DNA from: Clarkia xantiana subsp. parviflora | Taxonomy: Eukaryota > Streptophyta > Magnoliopsida > Myrtales > Onagraceae | DNA: 64,000 nt | Assembly (NCBI GenBank): GCA_036873135.1 | Contig: JAPTYO010000003.1 | Coordinates: 29,206,763 to 29,270,762 of the forward strand | Direction of reading: 5' to 3' | In this document: positions 41,401-52,154 of the stretch, piece after piece | Position numbering within the stretch: the first letter of the stretch is position 1 | Layout of the letters: the number at the start of each line of letters is the position of its first letter | Notes under the pieces: generated by a model | Databases searched by the model: none | Seen by the model: the letters and a program-made list of their open reading frames with translations, nothing else | Told to the model about the DNA's origin: nothing | Position numbers and translations under genes: made by a program

Positions 41401-41873
41401 AAGGGCTTGAAATTGTACAATGTCAGTCTCGACCACTCGTAAGTGTTGTTCTAGAACATGCAGATAGATCTATGTGACCTTATTAGAATTTCCAACATCT
41501 TTCTCTTGTGTGTTTGGTTTCATTTCTCAGGATGTGGTTCCACCGAGCTTTGAAAGCCGATGATTGGATTATGTTTGATGTAAGTCTGCAATGTCTTTCT
41601 TCGACTCTATCTGTGTGTTTGCTATCTTGTTCATTGTTTGTCTCTGTTTTAACAGGTTGTTACCCCGACTGCTAACAATGCGCGTGGTCTTGTGACTGGT
41701 CGAATGTTCAACAGAAATGGCGAGGTAGTTTACTTCATCACTAAGTTATCTTTTGGGTTGAATATGTAAAGCCTAATGAAAATATGTCAATGCAGCTTCT
41801 GGTGACATTAGTTCAAGAGGGTTTGATCCGAAAAGCAAAGAAGATAGACTCGCCTTTCAAGTCGAAGCTGTGA
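35417..41873 (+). CDS. ACH2: Peroxisomal acyl-CoA thioesterase II, copy 1 (ACH2 type)
   Basis: Seventeen exons join in frame: 35417-35438, 38636-38728, 38860-38927, 39064-39136, 39323-39369, 39459-39584, 39683-39760, 40245-40332, 40412-40524, 40664-40726, 40832-40887, 40994-41098, 41183-41239, 41337-41438, 41531-41579, 41656-41724 and 41796-41873. They encode 428 aa (Arabidopsis ACH2 is about 427). Residues 1-100 are a cyclic-nucleotide-binding-like domain ([19 protein letters not shown]). Two hot-dog domains follow: [10 protein letters not shown] in the first, then [15 protein letters not shown] (Asp), VSLDHSMWFH (Ser at the usual Thr/Ser position) and VQEGL (Gln), the expected triad of TesB-like enzymes. 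The C-terminal SKL is a type 1 peroxisomal signal. It hydrolyses fatty acyl-CoA. Intron 1 is 3.2 kb because of nested transposons. Confidence 0.9.
36489..38294. mobile_element. hAT-type element interrupted by a copy of itself (outer copy)
   Basis: Ends are CAGTGTTATCAGAACCGGAC and its inverse, flanked by a perfect 8-bp duplication GTATTTTG (36481-36488 and 38295-38302), the size typical of hAT elements. Outer sequence is 36489-37143 plus 38052-38294, about 898 bp once the inner insertion and its duplicated site are removed. Subterminal regions are rich in ACCGGTT and GAACCGG motifs. It sits in intron 1 of thioesterase copy 1 and encodes no transposase. Confidence 0.88.
37144..38043. mobile_element. 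hAT-type element, inner copy inserted in reverse into its own family
   Basis: This 900-bp element begins CAGTGTTATCAGAACCGGAC and ends in the inverse sequence. A perfect 8-bp duplication GGTTTAAG flanks it (37136-37143 and 38044-38051). Its sequence is the reverse complement of the outer copy over nearly its whole length. Near-identity of the two copies (few mismatches by eye) implies both insertions are fairly recent. Confidence 0.88.
38561..38581 (+). repeat. G21 homopolymer in intron 1
   Basis: Twenty-one consecutive G residues follow ATATGATC and precede CATCGGG. The matching place in thioesterase copy 2 reads ATTATGATTGGGC, with only three G. Confidence 0.9.
39853..40208. mobile_element. 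356-bp foldback element in thioesterase copy 1 intron
   Basis: Inverted ends are GGTTTAAGAACCTAAAAACAG and CTTTTTTTAGGTTATTAACCC. Flanks are TAATTTATT and TAATTTCAT, a 9-bp duplication with two mismatches. The corresponding intron of copy 2 (near 44,930-44,960) lacks it. The same family occurs at 51,370-51,721. No coding capacity; Mutator-like by duplication size. Confidence 0.7.
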
Positions 41874-43033
41874 TACTGATACGATACGACAGTTATATAT
41901 TTGTTACAGTCTGATTGGTGTGTTTGGTTCATTTGATTTCTTGCACTCGCTTTTTGTATGGATGGATGGCTTGAGGATCAAGAATATGAGGGTGTTTTCT
42001 CACCCAAGAAAATAAGGTCTCAATATTTAAAGAAAAAAAAAGGTTTGGACATCAGATTTAGTTGAGACGGCTGTCGTTTTTAAATTAAAAGTCTTGAATT
42101 CGAATTTTGAGAATTAAAATTATTTATAATCAGCGTATGCACTCTTAATAGATATTGTTTTAGAAAAGATCATAATGATATTATACCTCTGCTACGAATT
42201 ACTATATCAAAGATCGTATGAGATTATAGCATTTTGATTGATTAACCAATACATGATGATTAACAAAAGAAAAATCATTTTATAGACAGAGACTGTGTCG
42301 TTCGCAGTTTTATTTTAGGGTTAATAACTGATATATTGTTTGAAGTTTGACTCATATTGAAATCGGGGTCCATCGTTAAAATTGACTGTCCCCGGTTTGG
42401 TGTTTGTTGAAATTTTGTGTCTACGTCTATTTTTGGGTTAAGTCTAACGGAAGTGTATCACGTGACCGTCACATGGGCTCGATAAAATGGATATCCCGAA
42501 AATGCCCCTATGTGAAAAAAATTGACCTTTCATTACCTAGTGAATTGATGAAATTACCCCTCCTAGCTAAATCAACAACTATATGATTTTTGGGTGGTGG
42601 CCGGCCGGAGTTGGGTGGTGGCCGGCTGGATTTGGGCGGTGTTGTTTTAATTTGACTATATGTGTAATTTCGTCACTTTATATTTAGTATAAAAGGTAAT
42701 TCTGACTTTTCGCAACATTCTGTCAAAATTAACAACAATTTTGGACGGAAAACTAAATTTCTACAAAGTTCATTTCAACACTTTAAATTTCAGACATTAA
42801 ATTTCAACTTACTACAAAGTTATTAGTTATTATTGTTTACATTTTCTGCATGAGGCGAAAGCAACATCATTTAACAGCAATAGTCAACAATATTAGCTAG
42901 TCCAAAAGAATAAAATAGCTTTCAGATTCACTTCCATGGTTGAGAGCTGAGCTGATCTGCGGCCTCAGAATAGAGATTTCCACGAAAACTTCCGAATTGG
43001 TGTTCGTTGTCATCATCTGTGTCTCCACTTGCC
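41874..43033. other. Spacer between the tandem thioesterase genes
   Basis: It holds the 3'UTR of copy 1, a degenerate foldback element, and from about 42,900 the promoter and leader of copy 2. That leader resembles the sequence before copy 1 (about 35,320-35,416). Confidence 0.55.
42318..42835. repeat. Degenerate foldback element of the GGGTTAATAAC type
   Basis: It begins GGGTTAATAACTGATATATTG, carries TAACGGAAG and CACGTGACCGTCACATG, then GGTGGTGGCCGGCCGGAG as core. It returns through GGACGGAAAAC to an inverted GTTATTAGTTATTA. This layout resembles the intact foldback elements at 45510 and 48682. No clear target duplication remains. Confidence 0.45.
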
Positions 43034-46000
43034 ATGTCTATGGACGCCCAATCAGGTAACATTCTCTTCTGTATACTTCCTAGAATCCCGAATTTAGCTT
43101 GCTTATTCCGTGGATTAAGTCGGGGGAAGAGAATGAGCGAGGATGATCGTTTGATTTGTTTCAATCTTGAATTTTTGGAGAGTAATCGAATTTCGGTTCG
43201 AATCAAGAAATCCTTGAGTGAGACAGGTAATCGATAGAGAGGGAGAGGGGAGAAGTCTCAGAGAAGTGTTAAAAATTGAAGGAGAGATTCCGCTGCTTTT
43301 CTCATTAACCCTAGAACTCAATACACTGAGCTCAGTTATAGTTGAGCTAATTCTTGTACGTGGCTTTCTGGGCAGTTAAAGATTTACTATCTTCAGTTAC
43401 AAGCAAATTACTGATCCGTTGCTAATGAAATCGAGTCAAATTTTAATTAAACAGCTCACATGTTTGACTGTTAAATTATGATTGGGCTTTGAATTCTCTT
43501 AAATTCTTAACGCGTTTCAATTTTTTATTGGTAGTAATTGAGTTCTTAGGAGCCGTCCCGCTGCTGCAGAAGCTGCCTAGCTTCTCTCTCAAGAAGATAG
43601 CTGAAGCCGCCGTGTTTAGGCACTATGGTATCATCAAACTTCAATTTTTAATTTTTTTAATTTTTTTAATTTTAAACTAGAAATAGCAATGTGATCAGAA
43701 GTAGAAGATTTTGGTGTTACTTATCATTCTTTTATAACTTGGTGTAACCTGCATTGTATAGACAAGGGACAATCTGTTGTACGTGAAGGAGATATTGGAG
43801 AAGGCGTGTATTTCATTTGGGAGGGTGAGGTAAGTTTATTGGGACACTGTTATACCGATGGCACAATGTTAAATATAGAAATACAGGGGGTACTCTTTTG
43901 AGACCTCTCTGTGTTCCTACAAAATATAAACTCCCTTGGTTTCAAGTCTAGCATGTTCTTTACAGGCTGAAGTCTCTGGGCCTGTTGATTCCGAGGATCC
44001 CGATTTTCGTCTGAGCAAATTTGATTACTTTGGCCATGGTGAGTTGTCTTTCTTTCTTGAGAAAAAATATCATATATTCTGGTCAGATGATTGAATATCC
44101 TGCTGGAATTCATGCCTGTGGAGGTGCGCAAATATTTTTTCTTCCTCTTCTTGCAAGAGTCGTCACCACTTGATTCTTTGTATCCTCTTGACACCATTGA
44201 AGTATATATCACAATGGTCTTTAGGGCTTGCTTTAGATGTGAAGCGAAGTTACATGACCTCTGAATTTACTTCTTCAGGTACTGCAAAAGTTGTTCATGT
44301 AGCTGATGTAACTGCTTTGTCAAAGGTATTTCCCATTCTCAATATTTTCAAACATTGTACAACCATATTATGCAACAGCTTAACTCAGAGGATCACACTC
44401 CAAATTGGGCTTACTTGCAGCTGATTTGTTTGGTGTTGCCCCATGAGCATTCCCATTTACTACAGACAAAATCAATATGGAATACGACCAAACAAATTGA
44501 GGAACGTGCGCCTGTGGAGCAAATACTGCACCTTGAGCCAGTAGAAGTATGTTCACAATACACACTTATTATTCCTATTAACATTTTTATTCCAACCTGT
44601 CCTCAAGGGGCTACATATATTTTGTTTCGAACTGCATGGTTTTGTCTCACATGGCATGGTGCTCATTACAATAAATAGATAGATCCACTGGGTATGGGCT
44701 AGACTCCGTATGATTTGATACTTGAGATGACTTGTACTGGTTCATTGATGGACTTCCCTTGTAATCTGTTTTGTAGGTTAACATATTCAAGGGCATAACC
44801 TTGCCAGATGCGCCAAAATTTGGGAAAGTCTTTGGTGGACAGTTAGTCGCACAGGCATGATTAGTTTATGATCTATCCTCTTCTCTTCTAACCTTGGTTA
44901 ATGACATAGTTGGCAGCTTAAGATCAGCATACAGAGTAATTTCCTTAATTAACAGTGTCTTTTCACATGCAGGCAGCAGCTGCAGCATCTAAAACTGTTG
45001 ACTCTCTGAAGGTTATCCACAGTTTGCATGTGTATTTCCTTCTTGTTGGGGATTTCAACAGTAAGCACATCTTCTTGGTCTTAGGATATTGGTTGTAGAA
45101 ATTTATAATGTTAATTTAGTACTGCCATTTATATTGCAGTACCAATTATATACGAGGTTCATCGCCTACGTGACGGTAAAAGTTTTGCTACTAGACGAGT
45201 TGAAGCAATCCAAAATGGAACAGTAATATTCACTTTGCTGGCTTCATTTCAGGTATGCTAATCACTTTGCTATTTGTTACGAATGACTTGGCTACCAATA
45301 TATTCTCCTCACATTTTTCATAGAGTTTATGGTGATAATGTTATTTGAGCTGAGGCTACAAAAATGTAAATATTCTTACGCTACTTTGAAATTTCATTTT
45401 GACAGACGGAGGAAGAAGGATTTGTACATCAAGTTGTAACAATGCCTTCAGTTTCTGCTCCAGAAATGGTAAGGATATGCAACTACTAACATTCTGTTCA
45501 TAATATTTAGGGATAAGAACCTAAAAACTGTCCCAAGTTTGACCCTTGTGTCAATTTGGTGTCTCGAATTTAAACTGTTGATATTTGCTGTCCCAAGTTT
45601 CAGTATTGTTGCTATTTGGTTTTCCGTTAGTTTTTGGATTAAATTTAACAGACTGAGTTGAAAAGACTGTTTTGCGACTTTTATTTTATTTTTTCAAAAC
45701 CTCCGATTCCGGCCACCCACCTCCGATTCCGGCCACCTACCTCCAATTCCGGCCACCCACCTCCGATTCCGGCCACCCACCTCCGATTCCGGCCACCCAC
45801 CTCCGATTCCGGCCACCCACCTCTAATTCCGGCCACCAACCTCCGTTTCCGGCCACCCACCTCCGATTCCGAGCCAACCACCTCCGATTTCGGGCCACCC
45901 ACCTCCGATTCCGGCCAGCAGCAGCTCCACCACCAGCAGCAGCAGCAGCAGCTCCAGCAGCAGCAGCAGCAGTAGCAGCAGCATCAGCTCCAGCAGCAGT

Positions 46001-47464
46001 AGCAGCATCAGCTCCAGCAGCAGTAGCAGCATCAGCTCCAGGAGCAGCAGCAGCTTCAGCAGCAGTAGCAGCAACAGCTCCCGCAGCAGTGGTGACCAGA
46101 GAGAGATCTCCCCTGTGGTGGCCGGAGCTGGCCGGAAAACGATCGGAGATGACGGTGATTCCGGCCAAATGGGGGTAATTTGGACATTTTAATTTTTATT
46201 TGGTCACATGACCATCACGTGACCTGATTCCGTCCAACTTAACCCAAAAATTTAACGGAGACACCAAATAGCAACACATATGAAACTTGGGACAGTCAAT
46301 TTCGTTTTCAGACACCAAACTGAAATATGAGGCAATCTTGGGACAGTTTTTAGGTTCTTATCCCTAATATTTATGTCATCTTTTTGCTCTGAATGACATT
46401 CTTTACAGCTTCTATCGATGGAACAACTACGCGAAAGGCGACTTATTGATCCTCGCCTGCCAAGGTAAAGATCTTGAATAGTGACTCAAGTACTCATCCC
46501 ACACTACTTCTGATTAATAATGCATCCCTAATATAATGATTGATTTTCGCTTTTCAATATTGAGTGACATGAGCATCAATGATAATATCTCAGGGGCTAC
46601 CGAAACAAAATTGCCACAGCTAAATTTGTACCATGGCCAATAGAGATAAGGTTTTGTGAGCCTGGCACTGCTACAAATCAGACTGAAAGCCCTCCAAGGT
46701 TAGTTGTACGATCATTTTTTCCCCCAATATATTGTTACTAAAAAAAGCACGTGTTTCTAATACTTTTTCCTGATCATTTTCAGTGTGAGATACTGGTTTC
46801 GAGCAAAGGGAAAACTCTCAAATGATCAGGCACTACACAGGTGATGAGCATATTTTTTGTTATTTGAGAGCTCTTATGGCAATGTAGTTTTATATTTAAT
46901 TCCTGGTTGGGTGAATTTGTTCTACAGATGTGTTGTGGCCTTTGCTTCAGATTTAATATTCCTGGGCACAACATTGAATCCTCATCGCAGAAAGGGCTTG
47001 AAGATGTACAATGTCAGTCTTGACCACTCGTAAGTATTCTAGAACATGCAGATCTATGTGATCCTATTAGAGATTCCAAGTTCCGACATCTTTCTCCTCT
47101 GTGTTTGGTCTCATTTTTCAGGATGTGGTTCCACCGAGCTTTGAAAGCCGATGATTGGATTCTGTTTGATGTAAGTCTGCAATGTCTTTCTCCGTCTCTA
47201 TCTGTGTTTTACCATCTTGTTCATCAATCGCCTCTGTTTTAACAGATTCTTACACCAACTGCTCACAATGCACGAGGTCTTGTGACTGGTCGAATGTTCA
47301 ACAGAAATGGCGAGGTAGTTAACTTCATCACTAAGTTATCTTTCAGGTAGATTATGCAAAACCTAATTGATAATGTCTCAATGCAGCTTCTGGTGACATT
47401 AGTTCAAGAGGGTTTGGTCCGAAAAGCCAAGAAGCTAGACCCGCCCTTCAAATCGAAGCTCTGA
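43034..47464 (+). CDS. ACH2: Peroxisomal acyl-CoA thioesterase II, copy 2 (ACH2 type)
   Basis: Seventeen exons of matching lengths to copy 1 join in frame: 43034-43055, 43535-43627, 43762-43829, 43966-44038, 44279-44325, 44421-44546, 44777-44854, 44973-45060, 45140-45252, 45406-45468, 46409-46464, 46594-46698, 46784-46840, 46928-47029, 47122-47170, 47247-47315 (edge uncertain by one base) and 47387-47464. The product is 428 aa, very similar to copy 1. Domains match: cyclic-nucleotide-binding-like N-terminus, [25 protein letters not shown] and C-terminal SKL for peroxisomal import. The intron after exon 7 starts with GC instead of GT (CACAG|GCATGA). The intron after exon 10 carries an 855-bp foldback element. 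Both copies look intact, so both are probably active. Confidence 0.9.
45510..46364. mobile_element. 855-bp Mutator-like foldback element in thioesterase copy 2
   Basis: Inverted ends are GGGATAAGAACCTAAAAACTG and CAGTTTTTAGGTTCTTATCCC. A perfect 9-bp duplication TAATATTTA flanks it (45501-45509 and 46365-46373). Copy 1 has the single unduplicated site (TTCATAATATTTATG near 40,785), a paralogous empty site. Arms of about 140 bp hold two rounds of CTGTCCCAAGTTT, then CCGTTAG; the right arm has CATCACGTGACC. The core is a 20-bp tandem array (CCGATTCCGGCCACCCACCT, about 11 units, 45,700-45,915), then CAG-rich repeats to about 46,085. Long reading frames here come from the repeats. Confidence 0.88.
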
Positions 47465-48107
47465 TGCGACATCATGACAGACAGTTATATAGTTGTTATA
47501 GTTTGATGATTGTGTGTGTTTGGCTCATATAATTCCTTGCAGTCGCCATTTAAGGATCCATTGCTTGAGTATCAAGAATATGATGATGTTTTCCCTTCCA
47601 TGTAACAAGCTTATTTTCTCCAATAAAATTGCCTTCTACATTTCAGAGATATAAGTGACAGTTGGCGTGCTATACTACAGTCTACAAACAAAAGTAGGTC
47701 TGGTTACTAAAAAAGTTAAACTTTAAGTCCTCAGTTATAGTTATTGTGAAGAGTAGGTACTTTTTTTGACCAAGATGAAGAGTCGGTACTTATAATGCAA
47801 ATTCTCTTGAAAATCTGTTTTTTTCCCTCGTTTTCCAAACAGCCGGTCGTTGATTACAATGGTATGTCATGAAGAGGAGACAGGCAAAGACAAAGAAACA
47901 TCGACCAAAACAAAGTCTGATGAAGTCTATTTTTGGACTCATTTCATCTTGACAAAACAGTAATCTCCATTGCCGCTTATTGTACTAATTACTGTCGATG
48001 AATACACTTATCCATAGCTGTTGAAATTTGCTCTCTTACGTAAACCTCGATGCGGAGCTTATCATTCTCAAATCAGCTCCTCTGTATCTATTCTCTCCAG
48101 GTTTACG
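47465..48107. other. Spacer before the ankyrin kinase
   Basis: It contains the 3'UTR of thioesterase copy 2 and the promoter and leader of the kinase gene. No other feature was recognised. Confidence 0.55.
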
Positions 48108-51100
48108 ATGGATGATTCTAATCCTTGTCAGTCAACGCCTCAAAAGGTTCGTGCTTTAATCTGATATCGTATAGTGACAGTTATAATTTGTCTGAATTTG
48201 AGGTTGTGATCAGTTTTCATTCTTAATAATGTTAGGAAATTCTGCCATCTGGGATCGATTCAGCAGGTCCGTATCGGTTGCTGTCCTGTTCGAGTAAGAA
48301 TGATAAAGCAGGTGTTCTTCAAGAGCTAGAGAAAGGAGTGAAACCCAACTTCGCGGATTATGACAAGAGAACAGCTCTTCATTTAGCATCCTGTGAAGGT
48401 TGTACTGAAGTTGTTGTCTTGCTTCTAGAGAAGGGAGCTAATGTCAACTCCATGGACCGTTGGGGCCGCACAGTAAGTCGTCGAGTTCCACTTCTTTTGA
48501 GTCGATCAAGAGTGTAGTTTAACTGTTTGATGTAATGCTTGACTCGCAGCCACTATCCGATGCTCGTAGCTTCGGCCATGAGGGTATCTGCAAGATATTG
48601 GAGGCACAAGGCGGAGTCGATTCGGTAAATTAAGGAATGTTTCTTAATTTTTAACTGCTTGAACAATTTTCATAACTATAAGGGTCAATAACCTGGGAGA
48701 GGTCTGAAGTTTGACCTTGTGAATTTGAGAGGTCTGAAGTTTGAAATGGTGATAACAAAGGTCTGAAGTTTCGACTTGTAGATAATAGAGGTCTCCGTTA
48801 GTTTTTTCCGTTAAAACTGACGGAAATTGGTCATGTGCATTGCATGTGACCAGAAATAAAAAAAAAAATTCCAAAAATACCCTTCTTGTATCTCACATGA
48901 TTGAATGAAAAGACGAAAATGCCCTTAAGGCCACCACCCAACTCCAGCCACCACCACGGCTCCGGCCGGCCACTACCCAACTCCGGCGACCACCACTCTC
49001 TCCGGCGACCACCACCCTCTCCGACGACCGCCACCACGGCCCCAATTGGGCCCAAATCGGAGCCACCGGTCCCGATTGGGCCCAAATCGGAGCCACAAAG
49101 CTCCGATCGGAGCTCGGTGGCTCCGATCGGAGCTATGTGGCTCCGATTTGGGGCCACAGAGCTCCAAATCGGAGCTCTGTGGCCCCAGATCGGAGCCACA
49201 GAGCTCCAAATCGGAGCTCTGTGGCCCCAAATCGGAGCCACAGAGCTCCAAATCGGAGCTTTGTGGCTCCGATTTGGGCCCAATCGGGGACGGTGGCTCC
49301 GATTTGGGCCCAATTGTGGCCGTGGTGGCGGTCGTCGGAGAGGGTGGTGGCCGGCCGGAGAGGGTGGTGGTCGCCGGAGAGGGTGGTGGCCGGCCGGAGC
49401 CGTGGTGGTGGTCGGAGTTGGGTTAGGTATGAACAGGGGTATTTTTGTCTTTTCATCTTTATATTAATTAAACTTTTTATTAATTCAAATATTACAAAAG
49501 GGTATTTTTGACATTTCACACGGTTCTGTTAAATTTGACAGAAAATTTGGACGGAAAACCTAAAAATCACAAAGTCCAAACTTCAGACCTCAGTTATCAC
49601 CATTTCAATCTTCAGACCTCTCAAATTAACAAGGGCCAAACTTCAGACCTCTCCCAGGTTATTGACCGTAACTATAATCTTACTCTTTAACGGCATATTA
49701 TTCTTTGATCAGGTTGCACTTGATTCTCAATATCCATGTTATCATATTCACCATACAGAGGTTGATATGGATGAAGCCACACTTATTGGAGAGGTGATTG
49801 TTTCCCTCATTGTCTCAAAGCTGTTACTGTCAAATTGCTCAGATAGTTAAAATGGTATGCAGGGATCATATGGTGAAGTATATTTAGTAAAATGGCGCGG
49901 TACAGAAGTTGCTGCAAAAACTATCCGTTCATCACTCGCATCAATTCCAACTGTTAGGTGACTTTTCTATCTAGTTTTCGTCTAATCCTACATAATGTGG
50001 TGAATTAGACACTTAATAGTAGCTACAAAATGCTGGTATTGTGTTGGTTGGATATTTCTAGGGATGCCTTCATGAAGGAACTAGCCTTATGGCAGAAGCT
50101 AAGGCACCCGAATATCGTGCAATTCCTAGGGGTTTTAAAAGACTCGGACCGGCTTATTTTTCTCACAGAGTATCTCTGCAATGTGAGCCTTGATATATAT
50201 TTTTATTCGCAGCATAGTACGGTGCTAATATTATCGAAAATTTATTTAGGGAACTCTATACGATATATTTAGGAAAAAGGGCAGGCTCGATCCACAAACA
50301 GCTGTTGGCTACGCCCTAGACATCGCAAGGTATGCTCCAAAGATTCTAATTTCTCAAACCTGGCACTAAGTATATATCTCGATGTGCATTTACCATGTCC
50401 ATGAGTGATAATCTTCAAAATTCATGCAGGGGTATGAACTATCTCCATCAGCATAAACCACGCCCTATCATACACCGAGATTTGACTCCGAGGTATGCAG
50501 TGCCTGTCAATAATCATTTATTTTCTTGTGGACAATGCACTCATTATCCACATTTTGGTTCTGAAAGGAATGTGCTTCTTGATGAGTCGGGTCATCTTAA
50601 GGTTACTGACTTTGGTTTGAGTAAAATTGCACAAGAGAAAGATGCAAAGGGATATCTCATGACTGGAGGAACTGGGTCATGTAAGCCTCCTATTCAAATC
50701 TACCTAATTTGTTCGTAGTTTTACAAATTTTCAATTACTGAGATTGCAATATTATTTTTTCCCGATGAATGGAGATCGCTACATGGCTCCCGAGGTTTAT
50801 CGTCGTGAATCTTATGGAATGAGTGTGGATGTATTCTCGTTTGCGCTCATTGTCCACGAGGTAATAACACAGAAGTTGCTTGTTATCCAAGGTTTCTTTG
50901 TTTGACAAAGATGGTAATAAAAGGATTGCTGCTGATTTATTTCAGATGTTCCAAGGAGGACCATCAAATAGGGCTCAAACTCCAGAACAGGTTGCAGATA
51001 GGAGAGCATATGAAGATTCTCGACCACCACTTTCTTCATACGTATACCCTGATCCGATCAAGACGTAAGTATCTTGGTTAACAAGTTTCGCCTAAGATAT

Positions 51101-51328
51101 TAGCTTGATTAGGAGTGCTACACTTAATTTGGAGATTTATGATTAGCTTAATAATTTGGGTTGAAAATGAACGATTTGATTAGGCTTCTTAGAAACTGTT
51201 GGCACAAGAACCAAGATTGCAGACCGACATTCGAAGAGATAATCGGGGAGCTAGAGAGCATCCAAGACGAAACGAAGAAATACAAGACAATTATGAAAGC
51301 ACCTTGCTGCATTTGTTCGATTCAGTGA
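48108..51328 (+). CDS. Ankyrin-repeat Raf/ILK-like protein kinase
   Basis: Twelve exons join in frame: 48108-48146, 48236-48472, 48550-48624, 49713-49793, 49863-49957, 50062-50182, 50250-50329, 50430-50492, 50568-50680, 50775-50860, 50946-51064 and 51184-51328, giving 417 aa. Two ankyrin repeats come first (DKRTALHLASCEGCTEVVVL, GANVNSMDRWGRTPLSDA). The kinase domain shows the glycine loop IGEGSYGEVY, the ATP lysine in VAAKTI, the catalytic loop HRDLTPRN, DFG in VTDFGLSK, GGTGSYRYMAPEVY, and DVFSFALIVHEMFQG. This order is that of the plant integrin-linked-kinase-like group of Raf-type MAP3Ks. Catalytic residues are present, so it should be active, although HRDLTPRN has T where most kinases have K. 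Function in stress or growth signalling is family inference. Intron 3 carries a 987-bp foldback element. Confidence 0.92.
48682..49668. mobile_element. 987-bp Mutator-like foldback element in kinase intron 3
   Basis: It starts GGGTCAATAACCTGGGAGAGG and ends ...CTCCCAGGTTATTGACCG. A perfect 9-bp duplication TAACTATAA flanks it (48673-48681 and 49669-49677). Each arm repeats the phrase GAGGTCTGAAGTTTG three times at about 30-bp spacing, then CCGTTAG, GACGGAA and, on the left, GCATGTGACC. The core from about 48,930 to 49,425 is a GC-rich palindrome of CCACCACC, GGCCCAAATCGGAGCCAC and AGAGCTCCAAATCGGAGCTC units. Arms pair along nearly the full length. No transposase is present. Confidence 0.85.
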
Positions 51329-51369
51329 AGAATTTCAGCTGCATGGCCACTTTGTCATCATAATATACA

Positions 51370-51721
51370 GGATTAATAACCTAAAACTAGTCTCAACTAT
51401 ATGTCATGTTACTAATCATTGTTCCAGAATTAAAATGTTGATATTCGGTGTCCGGATTATCATATTGGTTGATTTCCACTTTTTTTCGACTGCGTTTTAA
51501 ACAACAAAATGATTTTCCACTTTTTGAAGTATCAAATTTGTTGCTCATGCTTTGAGTGTATTTGATTCTAAAAATTATGTTTTTTTTTTATGTCAATTTT
51601 AAGAGAAAAAAAAAATGGAAATCAGTCAATCCGATATCCGGACACTGAATATCAACATTTTAAATATGACACAATTATTAGCAACACATTCTATAGTTGA
51701 GACTTGTTAGGTTGTTAACCC
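51370..51721. mobile_element. 352-bp foldback element downstream of kinase
   Basis: Ends GGATTAATAACCTAAAACTAG and ACTTGTTAGGTTGTTAACCC are inverted. Flanks TAATATACA and TAATTTATA may be a worn 9-bp duplication. Internal phrases TTGATTTCCACTTTTTTTCG and ATATCAACATTTTAAATATG match the element at 39,853. It begins about 40 bases after the kinase stop codon, so it probably lies in the 3'UTR. Confidence 0.6.
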
Positions 51722-52154
51722 TAATTTATATGTATATTAGATGAAATGAAACTGTCTGTCCTTGCTCAAAATTGAAATTCTTCATTTTTCACGCCGGTTG
51801 GAAACTGTAATAATCACAATAATAATGGATGTGTATATACGTACGATATGTTGCAGCAAAGGAAAGAGCATCTACTGTACAAGGCTGCATTGCTTTGGGT
51901 GATGGGTATGGTAAATAATGCAAGGAAGGCATCGTACATTTTGGGGGAACAGGACAAATTAATATGGATACGTAGATATAAGTCATCATTATTATTAGTT
52001 GCATACAAATGGAAAAAAAGAAAGCGTGGGTTCAGAAGAGTGAGCGAGGTCATCATCAGACCCAAAAACAGCAACATATACTCTTCAAACCTTAATTTCA
52101 TCAGCAGCATTAATCAATTATTTTATTAAGCTTGCATGTATGGCTTCAATTTAT

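Noticed and set aside
45658..46178. Repetitive open frames (105 and 168 codons) with PPTS-type and poly-Ala/Gln repeats
   Set aside because: They come from the 20-bp tandem array and CAG repeats in the core of a transposon lying in an intron.
48831..49519. Several overlapping frames rich in GPNRSH and APIW repeats
   Set aside because: They lie in the palindromic core of the element in kinase intron 3 and occur in all frames.
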